DNA from: JAFAHD01 sp035654355
GTDB taxonomy: Bacteria; Vulcanimicrobiota; Vulcanimicrobiia; Eremiobacterales; Eremiobacteraceae
Assembly (NCBI GenBank): GCA_035654355.1
Contig: DASRXC010000118.1
Span: forward strand, 13,940-77,939
Direction of reading: 5' to 3'
DNA: 64,000 nucleotides
The number at the start of each line of letters is the position of its first letter. The stretch's first letter is position 1. Shown in pieces: positions 16,649-24,762 of the stretch. The position numbers were made by a program, and so were the translations under genes. A model generated the notes under the pieces. That model saw only the letters and a list, made by a program, of their open reading frames with translations. It did no database searches and was not told the origin of the DNA.

Positions 16649-16981
16649 ATGGTCATTCGCTTGTCGTCGCTCGCTTTGGCGCTTTTCATCACGATCGGGC
16701 CAGCTGCCGCAACGGCGACGACGGCGCCAGCCCCCACGCCAAAGTCCACGATCATCTCGATCGAGAAGGTCACTTGCGGGGACATGCTCGCGTCCAACGC
16801 GCTGGACCGTTCATCCATCATGATGTTCTATTGGGGATACCTCGCCGGCAAGACGGGGATGACGACGCTCAATAGCGGCGGCCTCGAGTTGGCGACCTCG
16901 CGTGTCATGGAAAAGTGCATGGCGAACAAATCCATGACGGTCCTCGCTGCGATTGACGCGACGAAACATGGCACCAAGTAA
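16649..16981 (+). CDS. HdeA/HdeB-like periplasmic protein
   Basis: A 110-aa protein with a signal peptide (about 1-28). The mature part, VTCGDMLASNALDRSSIMMFYWGYLAGKTG, and a second Cys in RVMEKCMANKSMTVLAAI, matches the HdeA/HdeB pattern: two Cys joined by a disulfide around a helical core with a WxxGY-type motif. HdeA-type proteins are acid-activated periplasmic chaperones. AAGGAG precedes the ATG by 7 bases. It overlaps the next gene by 14 bases. Divergence from E. coli HdeA makes the exact function uncertain. Confidence 0.72.
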   Translation: MVIRLSSLALALFITIGPAAATATTAPAPTPKSTIISIEKVTCGDMLASNALDRSSIMMFYWGYLAGKTGMTTLNSGGLELATSRVMEKCMANKSMTVLAAIDATKHGTK

Positions 16982-17630
16982 GAACGCTCGGCTGCGCGCA
17001 CTCTCCGCCGCCGTCGTCAGCGTCGGATTGGCGCTTGCGTTGTGCGTCGACGTGCTTGCACAAGGATACGGACAATCCGGCTACAGCCAGCAGCGCTATT
17101 CATATAATCCGCCGCCGTCGCAGTACGAGCGTTGCTCAAGCATAGCGCAGCAGCGGTCGGGATACTCGGGCGGCTCAAGCCACGGACCGGGCGCCCTCGA
17201 GGGAGCTGCCGGCGGCGCGCTGGCAGGTTCGTTCATCGGCGGCTGGAGCGGCAACGCCGGCGGAGGCGCTGCGTGGGGCGCCGCGATCGGCGCGGTTGCC
17301 GGCGGCATCCGGAAGAGGAACCGAAAGAACGAAGAGGAGTCACGCCGCAGCGAATACGACAAAGCGTTCGAAGAGTGCATGAATTATCACCAGACTCCGT
17401 ATGGGCAGTCAGGCGGGCGACGGCCGCCGACAGCGCCGGCACGAATTATGACGCCAGTACCGACGCTGCAGCCGCAAGTAACGCCGGCGCCGCAGCCGAT
17501 AACTCCGGTACCGCTACAGCAAATCACACCCGTGCCACATCCTCAGACGAATCAACCTTCCACTGCGCCGCGGCCTCAGACGTCGCCATTCCCGTCGTTG
17601 CCGCCGATCCCGACACCGACGCCCACTTGA
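16968..17630 (+). CDS. Exported glycine-zipper protein with Pro-rich tail
   Basis: A 220-aa product from ATG 16968. After a signal peptide (about 8-31) come a Tyr/Gln-rich part (GYGQSGYSQQRYSYNPP), a glycine zipper at about 75-113 (GALEGAAGGALAGSFIGGWS then GAAWGAAIGAVAGG) and a basic/acidic helix with two Cys. The last 85 residues are Pro/Thr/Gln-rich (ITPVPLQQITPVPHPQ). Glycine zippers mark small outer-membrane or membrane-inserting proteins (Rick_17kDa/OmpA-anchor type). It overlaps the HdeA-like gene, suggesting co-expression. Confidence 0.75.
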   Translation: MAPSKNARLRALSAAVVSVGLALALCVDVLAQGYGQSGYSQQRYSYNPPPSQYERCSSIAQQRSGYSGGSSHGPGALEGAAGGALAGSFIGGWSGNAGGGAAWGAAIGAVAGGIRKRNRKNEEESRRSEYDKAFEECMNYHQTPYGQSGGRRPPTAPARIMTPVPTLQPQVTPAPQPITPVPLQQITPVPHPQTNQPSTAPRPQTSPFPSLPPIPTPTPT

Positions 17631-17661
17631 CGTAACGCGCGCGGGCCGTGATAGCCTTCGC

Positions 17662-19197
17662 ATGCTTGCGATCGGCTATTGCGGCGCGGTGCGCGGTATC
17701 GAAGCGTACATCGTGCGCGTCGAAGTGGTGGGCATTGCGACCGCTGACGTCGGCATCCACATCGTCGGTCTTGCCGACCGCTCGATCCAAGAATCGAAGG
17801 AGCGCGTCAACGCGGCGATCCGCTCGTCAGGTTTTCTTTTTCCGACCTATCGCGTCGTCGTCAATCTCGCGCCCGCCGATGTACGCAAAGAAGGTGCGGC
17901 GTTCGATGTCGCTCTGGCGCTGACGATACTTGCGATGGACGAGCAGATCGACGCGCGCCGGCTGCGCGACGTCGTCGCCGTCGGCGAGCTTGCACTCGAC
18001 GGTGCGATCAAACCGGTCGGCGGCGTGCTGCCGATCGCGATGGGAGTCAAGCGCTCCCGACACACGCGCTTGATCGTACCGGCTGACAATGTTGAGGAAG
18101 CCGCGCTCGTTGAAGGCCTTACTCTTTATCCCGTGCGCACGCTGGCGCAGGCGGTCGACGTGGTGCTCGGCCGCGGGGAGGCCGGCATACGTTCGCACGG
18201 AGCGAGCCGCGCAGCGGTGTCGGAGCCCGTGCGGTTTGCTGAAGATCTCGAAGACGTGAAAGGCCAGCAGCGCGCCAAGCGCGCGATGGAAGTCGCCGCT
18301 GCCGGCGGCCACAACCTGCTGTTCATCGGACCGCCTGGCGGCGGCAAGACGATGCTCGCACGTCGCATGCTGTCGATCTTGCCGGCGATGACGCCGGATG
18401 AGGCGCTTGAGGTCACCACGCTCTACAGTGTGAGTGGACTGCTGCGCGATCGGTCTCGCCTCGCATCGCAGCGTCCCTTTCGCGCGCCGCATCACACGGT
18501 CAGTGCGATAGCGCTGGTAGGCGGCGGTTCGCGTCCTCGACCCGGCGAGGTGTCGCTGGCGCACCGCGGCGTGCTCTTCTTAGATGAGTTGGCGGAGTTC
18601 CAACGCGCGGCGCTTGAAGTGCTCCGCCAGCCGTTGGAAGAGGGCTGCGTCAGCATCAGCCGAGCAGGCAGGGCCATCACGTTTCCGGCACGATTTATGC
18701 TGCTCGCAAGTCTCAACCCGTGTCCGTGCGGCTACCAAGGCGACCCCTTGCGCGGCTGCTCGTGCTCTCCCGTCGCCGTCGCGCGTTATCTGTCGAAGAT
18801 CTCGGGCCCGCTGCTTGACCGCATCGACATGCACGTCGACGTGCCGCGCGTCGCGTACGCCGACATCGCAACCCAGCGCGTCGCCGAGTCGTCTGCCGCC
18901 GTCCGCGCACGCGTCCAAAGCGCGCGCGATGCGCAACGCGCGCGGCTGGGCGCCAAGGGGTGTAACGCGGCTATGCCTTCGAGACTTCTGCGCGATCATT
19001 GCGCGCTCGACGAACGTTGTCGCGCGCTGGTCGCCGCAGCGATGTCGCGCTTGCATTTGTCGGCACGCGCACACGATCGGATTCTGCGCGTCGCGCGGAC
19101 GATCGCGGATTTGGCGGGCTGCACAGCGCTGACGCCCGATCACCTCGCTGAAGCGATCGGCTACCGTTCCCTCGACCGTCTCTTGCGGGCGGCGTGA
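17662..19197 (+). CDS. comM: ComM/YifB-family Mg-chelatase-like AAA+ ATPase
   Basis: A 511-aa protein of the ComM/YifB family. N-terminal ChlI-like part (1-190, GLADRSIQESKERVNAAIRSSG), AAA+ core with Walker A GPPGGGKTML (about 225), Walker B GVLFLDELAEF, then the Cys-rich insert NPCPCGYQGDPLRGCSC typical of the family, and a C-terminal helical domain. ComM is a hexameric branch-migration helicase that helps integrate incoming DNA during natural transformation. With dprA at 26673-27818 it supports competence; uptake pilus genes are not in the window. Confidence 0.95.
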   Translation: MLAIGYCGAVRGIEAYIVRVEVVGIATADVGIHIVGLADRSIQESKERVNAAIRSSGFLFPTYRVVVNLAPADVRKEGAAFDVALALTILAMDEQIDARRLRDVVAVGELALDGAIKPVGGVLPIAMGVKRSRHTRLIVPADNVEEAALVEGLTLYPVRTLAQAVDVVLGRGEAGIRSHGASRAAVSEPVRFAEDLEDVKGQQRAKRAMEVAAAGGHNLLFIGPPGGGKTMLARRMLSILPAMTPDEALEVTTLYSVSGLLRDRSRLASQRPFRAPHHTVSAIALVGGGSRPRPGEVSLAHRGVLFLDELAEFQRAALEVLRQPLEEGCVSISRAGRAITFPARFMLLASLNPCPCGYQGDPLRGCSCSPVAVARYLSKISGPLLDRIDMHVDVPRVAYADIATQRVAESSAAVRARVQSARDAQRARLGAKGCNAAMPSRLLRDHCALDERCRALVAAAMSRLHLSARAHDRILRVARTIADLAGCTALTPDHLAEAIGYRSLDRLLRAA

Positions 19198-19216
19198 GCG
19201 CGCTCGCGCGGGCAGA

Positions 19217-19657
19217 TCAACTGCCGGACTGACAGAACGCGGTCAGGGCCTGTTCTACGTCCGGCATGGGCGCCGCATACGTGAACGTGTAGGTGAAGAT
19301 GTACATCGACTTCCCTTGCCGGAAGAGGAACGTGTCGACATTGCGCCGCTCCGGCATGTCGGGCCGAGCGATGCCGGTCGCGATGAGGTGTTGAGCGCTC
19401 TGCCCGCACATCGTCGTGGTGTCCACTTGGACTTTGACGCCTTCAACTTTGTTGAGAGCATCGGTGAGCATACGCACTGCGTCCGCTGGTTGACACTCGC
19501 ATGCCCGCTGCGACGCGACGACGATGCTCTGCGTCCCATCGCTTTCGGCTCGGGTATATCGAGCGTATTCGTCAGCGCTCGTCAGCTCAGCCGGCTGCCA
19601 CGGAGGCGGCAGCATCGGCGAACCTGACATCGCTCCTGCCAACAGGATCGCGAGCAT
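19217..19657 (-). CDS. Probable exported protein with four cysteines, unknown function
   Basis: A 146-aa product beginning with a short hydrophobic segment (MLAILLAGAMSG), possibly a truncated signal sequence, so the start may be wrong. Two Cys in RACECQP, one in MCGQSAQ and one near the end (FCQSGS) could make two disulfides. The middle reads ADAVRMLTDALNKVEGVKVQV and the end FRQGKSMYIFTYTFTYAAP, suggesting an alpha/beta fold. No family recognised. It converges with comM across 19 bases and is divergent from the next gene. Confidence 0.6.
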   Translation of the reverse strand: MLAILLAGAMSGSPMLPPPWQPAELTSADEYARYTRAESDGTQSIVVASQRACECQPADAVRMLTDALNKVEGVKVQVDTTTMCGQSAQHLIATGIARPDMPERRNVDTFLFRQGKSMYIFTYTFTYAAPMPDVEQALTAFCQSGS

Positions 19658-19737
19658 GTCGGCAGCTTCATGTCGTCGTCTGTCCCAACCTCTCGCGACG
19701 CAGGAACGACGTGCGCGATTGATGCACGGTGGTGTCC

Positions 19738-20601
19738 ATGAAGACCGCTCGTTTTTGGACGCGCGCTCGTATCGATGCTGTCGGTCGCAACGGCAAACAA
19801 TTTCGCGTCGCAGCGCGCGGTTGGTCGGACGAGAGCATCGAAGCGGCGCAAGCTTGTGCAGTGGATATCGCCAACAAGGTGGCGGAGCTCATCGGCTCTG
19901 GCAGAAAGAGCGGCGAGCGGTATCCGTACGGCGTTCGGCCGCTCCCTGAACCGGTCGTGCGAGAGTTCAGATCCGACGACGGTCAGCTAGACGCACTGGT
20001 CACCCGCAACGGCTACGGTGCGCTTGTCCTCAACGCGCAGCGGATGATGTTCGTCGACATCGACAAACCCGATACGGAATCTCAGGGCGGCGGCCTCGGC
20101 GGGATCTTCGGATCGCTTTTCGGCAAGCCTAAACCCGCGCCGGCCCCGACCGATCCGGCACTCGATTCCATCAACGCAGTCGCTTCGGCTCATGCGCTGA
20201 GCGCGCGGGTCTATCAAACCGCAGCCGGCCATCGGCTCATCGTCACCAGCGCCCCGTTCGCGCCAGACGATTCGCAGACGGAATCGCTCCTCAATGAATT
20301 CGGCTGCGACCCGCTCTACGTAAAATTGTGCCGCTCGCAGGACTCATTCCGCGCGCGATTGACCCCGAAGCCGTGGCGCTGCCGCATGCTGAATCCGCCT
20401 GCTGAATTTCCAATCGATGTGCCGCAGCTACAAGATCGCTACAATCGTTGGCTCGTCGATTACGAGACCAAGTCAACCGCCTTTGCGACTTGTCGCTACG
20501 TCACATCGGTCGGCGGCGAAGCGATCGCGCCGGGGTTCGCGCCGTTGATCGAGTATCACGACGCTCAAACGAAAGCGACGAGCGACCTCACACTCGCGTA
20601 G
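19738..20601 (+). CDS. Conserved protein of unknown function, 287 aa
   Basis: Start ATG 19738 (GTG 19729 also possible). The product is soluble. Blocks that look conserved: YPYGVRPLPEPVVREF, YGALVLNAQRMMFVDIDKPD, SARVYQTAAGHRLIVTSAPF, and FGCDPLYVKLCRSQDSFRARLTPKPWRC. The hydrophobic-DID strand followed by T-x-x-G-x-R-x-x-V is reminiscent of archaeo-eukaryotic primase-type active sites, but that is only a resemblance. A Gly/Pro-rich linker (GGGLGGIFGSLFGKPKPAPAP) sits mid-protein. It converges on the GNAT gene with a 14-base overlap. Confidence 0.75.
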   Translation: MKTARFWTRARIDAVGRNGKQFRVAARGWSDESIEAAQACAVDIANKVAELIGSGRKSGERYPYGVRPLPEPVVREFRSDDGQLDALVTRNGYGALVLNAQRMMFVDIDKPDTESQGGGLGGIFGSLFGKPKPAPAPTDPALDSINAVASAHALSARVYQTAAGHRLIVTSAPFAPDDSQTESLLNEFGCDPLYVKLCRSQDSFRARLTPKPWRCRMLNPPAEFPIDVPQLQDRYNRWLVDYETKSTAFATCRYVTSVGGEAIAPGFAPLIEYHDAQTKATSDLTLA

Positions 20602-21169
20602 GAGCGCACGCGTCGCGCACGATGCTCGTCGCCAGTTGCGCGAATGGCACGGGCTCGGCCGGCGAAGCATCGCGGTCGCGCAAGGCGCGCTGGCACCACA
20701 ATGTGTCGCGCCACGCTCCGAACTTGTATCCGACTTGCCGGTAGATTCCGACGCGCTCGAAGCCGAGCGCGAGATGCAGACTCTCGCTAGCGCCGTTGGG
20801 AAGAGTGATGCCGGCGAACGCTCGATGATATCCCTGGGCAGCCAAGATCTCGAAGAGCGCGCGATAGAGCGAGCGGGCGACCCCAGATCGGCGCGCGCGC
20901 GCGTCGACGTAAACCGACACGTCGGTCGACCAGCGATACGATGCGCGCTCGCGGTGCGGTCCGGCGTACGCGTAGCCGACCACGTGACCGGCGTGCTCGG
21001 CGACGAGCCATGGAAACGTGGAGCGAAGTTTGTCGATGCGCGCCGCCATCTCGGCGGGGCGCGGTGCGATCTCTTCGAACGAGATGAACGTCTGCTCGAC
21101 GATGGGCGCGTAGATCGCCGCGATCGAGTCCGCATCCTCAATGAGAGCAGGGCGCACATTGCATTCCAT
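20588..21169 (-). CDS. GNAT N-acetyltransferase, phosphinothricin-acetyltransferase-like
   Basis: From ATG 21169 the protein (193 aa) begins MECNVRPALIEDADSIAAIY, the usual start of Pat/Bar/MnaT-like enzymes. APIVEQTFISFEEIAPRPAEMAARI, YAYAGPHRERASYRWSTDVSVYV and RRSGVARSLYRAL (acetyl-CoA loop) follow, then GFERVGIYRQVGYKFGAW. The family acetylates amino groups of methionine derivatives or phosphinothricin. The C-terminal tail of about 30 residues is extra. Substrate unknown. Confidence 0.88.
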   Translation of the reverse strand: MECNVRPALIEDADSIAAIYAPIVEQTFISFEEIAPRPAEMAARIDKLRSTFPWLVAEHAGHVVGYAYAGPHRERASYRWSTDVSVYVDARARRSGVARSLYRALFEILAAQGYHRAFAGITLPNGASESLHLALGFERVGIYRQVGYKFGAWRDTLWCQRALRDRDASPAEPVPFAQLATSIVRDACAPTRV

Positions 21170-21235
21170 GATGTCGCTCTGCAGCACCGCAAGGTAACGC
21201 GCCTCTGTCCGTGTGGCCAAACAGCGCCCGCGTCG

Positions 21236-21889
21236 TTACGCCGGTTGTGGATGCGCTCGCTCGAAAGCGGCGTATTGATCGGCTGCCGCAAGCATCTCAT
21301 CGGCGCACGCAGCTATCGTCTCGTAACGGAAAAGACCGGAGAGGATCGCTGTATCCCCGATCTCGTTGCTCATCACGAACGCCGGTTGGACCTGAACGCC
21401 AAGCGCGCGGTACTCCGCCGTCGTCGCCTGCATGCGCTCGATGACGGCCGTGTCGTCCATCGCGCGCTCGATCGCTGCGGGCGAAAGCCGGCTCGCCTCC
21501 ACTGCCACGCGCACCGCTTCATCGCGCCGCCCCACATGGCGCCCATCCACGAATGCTGCATTCGTCAATGCGAGCCGCACGCTGTCGTCAGTGATGCCGA
21601 GCGAGCGCGCAGCTTCGGCCGCGAGATCGGCGAACCAGGTCGTGTCGTCGAGCGACTCGCGCCAGGCGGGATTTAGCGTTGCGCCGCTGACCGAGTGATT
21701 GCGCCGGTACTGCCACGCGGAAAGCTCGGCCGAGTAGCCCATGGAACCGCCACCGAACAGGTAGGCGATGCGCCAATCGTACTCCAGTCGCTGACCTAAT
21801 GTCTGGCGCAGCCGCGCGAGTGCAGGCTCCACCACAAAGCACCACGATGAGAGCACGTCCAAGTAGTAGATTAGTTTCAGTCGCGTCAT
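21236..21889 (-). CDS. DsbA-family (2-hydroxychromene-isomerase/FrnE-like) protein
   Basis: From ATG 21889 the protein (217 aa) starts MTRLKLIYYLDVLSSWCFVVEPAL. A beta-strand then D-x-x-S-x-W-C at the helix start is the thioredoxin-fold active site of the DsbA/FrnE group, but the first Cys is Ser (SSWC). The helical insert and the closing QPAFVMSNEIG cis-Pro-region strand are present. A single-Cys site suggests glutathione-transfer or isomerase-like chemistry over disulfide oxidation. No signal peptide, so likely cytosolic. Confidence 0.8.
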   Translation of the reverse strand: MTRLKLIYYLDVLSSWCFVVEPALARLRQTLGQRLEYDWRIAYLFGGGSMGYSAELSAWQYRRNHSVSGATLNPAWRESLDDTTWFADLAAEAARSLGITDDSVRLALTNAAFVDGRHVGRRDEAVRVAVEASRLSPAAIERAMDDTAVIERMQATTAEYRALGVQVQPAFVMSNEIGDTAILSGLFRYETIAACADEMLAAADQYAAFERAHPQPA

Positions 21890-22008
21890 GGTAGGCGCGT
21901 GTTCTGAAGCCGGCGCCAGCGCGCCTGGCCTCGTTCGTACCCTGCCGAAAGAGGGCAGGCCGATGGGCGAACGCGAAACGGCGACCTCTTCATGAAAGGA
22001 ACACCCCA

Positions 22009-22467
22009 ATGCCCTTTGTCGTCGGTATCTTTCCCAACACTGCTTCGCTCTCGAAGCTGAGCGACTCGCTCAAGGGAGCCGGGCTCGATCTCAGCCGCTT
22101 GATCGTCATCAGCGAAGAAGAGCCAAGCGAGGCGCTGATCGATGACGGCGTGCGGTTCCGTGCGTCGGGCGAGCCAGACACGCAAACGCTCGATTCGGCA
22201 TTTGGTAACATCACCAGTTCTGGCGGCACAGAGGTGCCTGGATTGACGAACGAGAGGACGCCGTTTCGGGTCGACGTCGATTCACGCGGCAGCAGCAATC
22301 CAAATGAAGAAGCGCTTTCCGATCTCAACGTGCCTGACGGGCGCACCGACGACTACGAGCTGGCGATCGAAGCCGGCCGCTGCGTTGCCGGCTATCCGAC
22401 GGCCGACACAGACTCGGTCAGGGGTATTTTCGTGAGCGCGGGCGGCAACCCGGTCGAAATCTTCTAG
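22009..22467 (+). CDS. YflT/general-stress-like alpha-beta protein
   Basis: A 152-aa soluble protein after a GAAAGGA ribosome site. The N-terminal VVGIFPNTASLSKLSDSLKGAGLDLSRLIVIS resembles the strand-helix-strand unit of YflT/GSP17M stress proteins, and the C-terminal DYELAIEAGRCVAGYPTADT, then SVRGIFVSAGG, repeats that fold. The link is by pattern only. A strong terminator follows, so it is probably a single-gene transcript. Confidence 0.6.
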   Translation: MPFVVGIFPNTASLSKLSDSLKGAGLDLSRLIVISEEEPSEALIDDGVRFRASGEPDTQTLDSAFGNITSSGGTEVPGLTNERTPFRVDVDSRGSSNPNEEALSDLNVPDGRTDDYELAIEAGRCVAGYPTADTDSVRGIFVSAGGNPVEIF

Positions 22468-22496
22468 CGCTCCTATTCTCACCTCGACGCCGATTG

Positions 22497-22527
22497 CGCG
22501 CGGCTAACGAAGCCGCGCGTTTTTTTT
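22497..22527 (+). terminator. Intrinsic terminator
   Basis: CGCGCGGCT and AGCCGCGCG form a perfect 9-bp stem with an AACGA loop, followed by eight T residues. It ends the transcript of the YflT-like gene (stop at 22467). Confidence 0.92.
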
Positions 22528-22928
22528 CTTCCCGCCCTAGACCTCGGATCGTCCCCGCGTGATGGAGCGGACGCGTGGCGCGTCTGTGGTTCGTTGCGCT
22601 TGACACGTGGCGTCTGCAGGCGAGCATCCGCACCGTCCATGCGCGCGCCATCGAGGCAGCGCTCGTGGCAGCGGGCGCGGACACCGGCGTGTGCGTCGTC
22701 GATGCGTGCGCGGTCGTTTGCGGCGTTCGCTGCATCGTAAACGCGCGCGCTCCCGGCCAGCTGCGGACATTTTCGCGCCGGTTCGTGGCACGCGTGGCTG
22801 CGCTGCTCGCGTCGGGACGAACGCGTTGGCGACCGGGCATTCACGCATGCCCGATCGCCGAGTCGAGCGCCGATTTGTGGCGTGCGTTCATCGCGCGCTG
22901 TCGCGGCGCGTTCACGGAGTCAAGGTCA
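22528..22928. other. 400-base stretch with no firmly supported gene
   Basis: The region lies between the terminator and the ATG of the glycosylase. The glycosylase frame is open through it from GTG 22575, and codons show high GC at third positions, so a 118-residue N-terminal extension is possible. The translated extension (Ala/Arg/Cys-rich) resembles no known domain, and the minus strand is also open, so I leave it unassigned. Confidence 0.4.
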
Positions 22929-23750
22929 ATGGCAATCGACATATCTCACGAGTCGGCGAAAAAAGGCGGAGCGAGGACTCCGCGCGGCGCGCTGCGCTCG
23001 CGCGCACGGCGCGGCGCCGCGTTCGTGCGCCACATCGAGCGCACGGTCGATGCAGAGCTTGGGACTGACGAAGCCGCTGCGCGCCTGCGCCGCTACGTGG
23101 CCGACCACGATGCTCCCGCCGATGACGCAGCCGCTTTCGGGCGCCTGTGCGAAGTCATCTTCGCTCAAGGCATCGGCTTTGCGATCGTCGGGCGCAAACG
23201 CGAAGCACTCCTGAGAGCGTTCGCCGGTTTTGCGCCAGCGACGGTTGCGGAATTTTCAGAGACCGACGTGTGTCACATCCTCGGCGAGCCAGTCATCCGC
23301 AACGCGGCCAAGATCCGAGCGTGCATCGCCAACGCGAAGCGCTGGTGCGCCTCACCCCAGGGAAGCTACCTCGCATACGTCGCGAGCAACGCGGCGAACG
23401 ACGAGCCGCTCGAGGGTTGGCCGCGGCTCGCCGCCTTGGTGGAGAGCGATTTCGAGCGTCTCAACGAAATCGGCGCACGTCAGACGCTCAAACGCTGGGG
23501 CTTTTTCACCGCGTTCGGACATCCCGGCACTCGGAGAGTGATCGAGCGGCTCGGCTTGACCGATGCGACCGCGACGGCGGCAGAGGGTCAGACGCTGATC
23601 GGCGCGATCGCGGACGTCATGTCGCGCGATCCCTATCAGGTCGAAGGCGTGCTTGCGTTGTTCGCTGCGCGGGGACCGTGCGCGCCGCAGCCGCACTGCG
23701 TGCGATGTGTGCTCGTGGAGCGCTGCCCAAGCGCGTCAATCGATCGCTGA
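22929..23750 (+). CDS. HhH-GPD DNA glycosylase, TAG-like, with C-terminal Cys cluster
   Basis: A 273-aa protein from ATG 22929. FGRLCEVIFAQGIGFAIVGRKREALLRAFAGFAP, then IRNAAKIRACIANAKRW, GFFTAFGHPGTRRVIERLG, match DNA-3-methyladenine glycosylase I (Tag) and HhH glycosylases, which excise alkylated bases. The end carries C-x5-C-x2-C-x5-C (CAPQPHCVRCVLVERC), close to the 4Fe-4S loop (C-x6-C-x2-C-x5-C) of EndoIII/MutY. Tag itself has a zinc site instead, so the combination is unusual. It converges with panE and overlaps it by 15 bases. An upstream start at GTG 22575 is possible. Confidence 0.75.
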   Translation: MAIDISHESAKKGGARTPRGALRSRARRGAAFVRHIERTVDAELGTDEAAARLRRYVADHDAPADDAAAFGRLCEVIFAQGIGFAIVGRKREALLRAFAGFAPATVAEFSETDVCHILGEPVIRNAAKIRACIANAKRWCASPQGSYLAYVASNAANDEPLEGWPRLAALVESDFERLNEIGARQTLKRWGFFTAFGHPGTRRVIERLGLTDATATAAEGQTLIGAIADVMSRDPYQVEGVLALFAARGPCAPQPHCVRCVLVERCPSASIDR

Positions 23751-24761
23751 TGCGAGCGCTGCTGGTTTGCCGCGAAAATCGTCCCAGGGGATAGTACCGG
23801 CGACGATGCCGTCGAGCAGGCGCGTCACCGCGGCGTTCGCGGGCGCCCCAATGTCATGCGCTCGTGCTCGCTCGCCTACTGCTCCGTTAAGCGAATCGAC
23901 TTCGGTGTGCGTGCTATGTGCGCGCGCGTCGATGAGCAGCGATGGAAGCTTGCCTCCGCGCGCCCTCGCGACGCGCGACGCAAGCACGACGCGCAGCATG
24001 GTTTCGGACAGGGTCCGCGCTGCGACAGCCAAGAGGTTGACCGGGAAACCCGGCAACGCGATAGCTCGGATGCGCAGGGCGTCCATCACCGCGATCGCTT
24101 CGCGCGTGCATCGCCGCTCGATCGAAAACGCAAGCCGGTCGCGATACAACTGCTCCGGGGTCCAGTCGAGGACCGCGCACACGGCGTTCGCTTGGATGTT
24201 GATGAGCAGCTTGGACCACTTGAGCGCGCGCCAGTCGTCGACGGCGTTGACGTCCATGTGCGTCAGCGTTAGTGCGGCGATGAGCCAGTTATGCGGCGAC
24301 GCGCCGACCGGCGCGATCGCGAGCCCTCCCTTGCGTGATGCTATGATGGCGCCGTCCGCCGTGCGATCGACGGCGGTCGTCAGCGCGCCGGCGACGATGC
24401 GGTCAGCGCCAAAAGCGTCAGCAAGCCGTTCCTCGTTTCCGAGCCCGTTCTGCACCGTAAGAAGCGTTGCACTGCCGCAGGATGGGATGTTTCGGATTGT
24501 CTCGATCGCTTCGCCGGTCGAGTACGATTTGACCGCGACGATAACAAGCTCGAAGGGCGCGCGCAGCGCTGCGTCGTCTGCCGTCACCGCCGCAGGCACG
24601 ACGACGTGTCGGGACGTCGCGTCAGCATCGACGCGGTAACCGTCTGCAAGCGAGCTCAGCGCTTGCGGGCGCGCGAATAGGACCGCGTCGTGACCGGCGA
24701 ATTGCAGGCGCGCTGCGAGGTACCGCCCGACTGCGCCGGCGCCGACGATGAGCGCCCTCAT
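23736..24761 (-). CDS. panE: Ketopantoate reductase family protein
   Basis: A 341-aa NADPH-dependent reductase. MRALIVGAGAVGRYLAARL is the Rossmann nucleotide loop; VIVAVKSYSTGEAI and LTVQNGLGNEERL are family strands; W-x-K-LLIN (KWSKLLINIQANAVCAV) gives the catalytic Lys. PanE makes pantoate for CoA synthesis, but many ApbA/PanE homologues act on other 2-oxo acids, so substrate is not certain. Its ATG is 1 base past the dut stop, with dut and nrdR upstream on the same strand. Confidence 0.9.
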   Translation of the reverse strand: MRALIVGAGAVGRYLAARLQFAGHDAVLFARPQALSSLADGYRVDADATSRHVVVPAAVTADDAALRAPFELVIVAVKSYSTGEAIETIRNIPSCGSATLLTVQNGLGNEERLADAFGADRIVAGALTTAVDRTADGAIIASRKGGLAIAPVGASPHNWLIAALTLTHMDVNAVDDWRALKWSKLLINIQANAVCAVLDWTPEQLYRDRLAFSIERRCTREAIAVMDALRIRAIALPGFPVNLLAVAARTLSETMLRVVLASRVARARGGKLPSLLIDARAHSTHTEVDSLNGAVGERARAHDIGAPANAAVTRLLDGIVAGTIPWDDFRGKPAALASAID

Positions 24762-24762
24762 G

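Noticed and set aside
20636..21676. 346-residue open frame over the GNAT and DsbA-like genes
   Set aside because: Antisense to two recognisable genes; no start context or domain.
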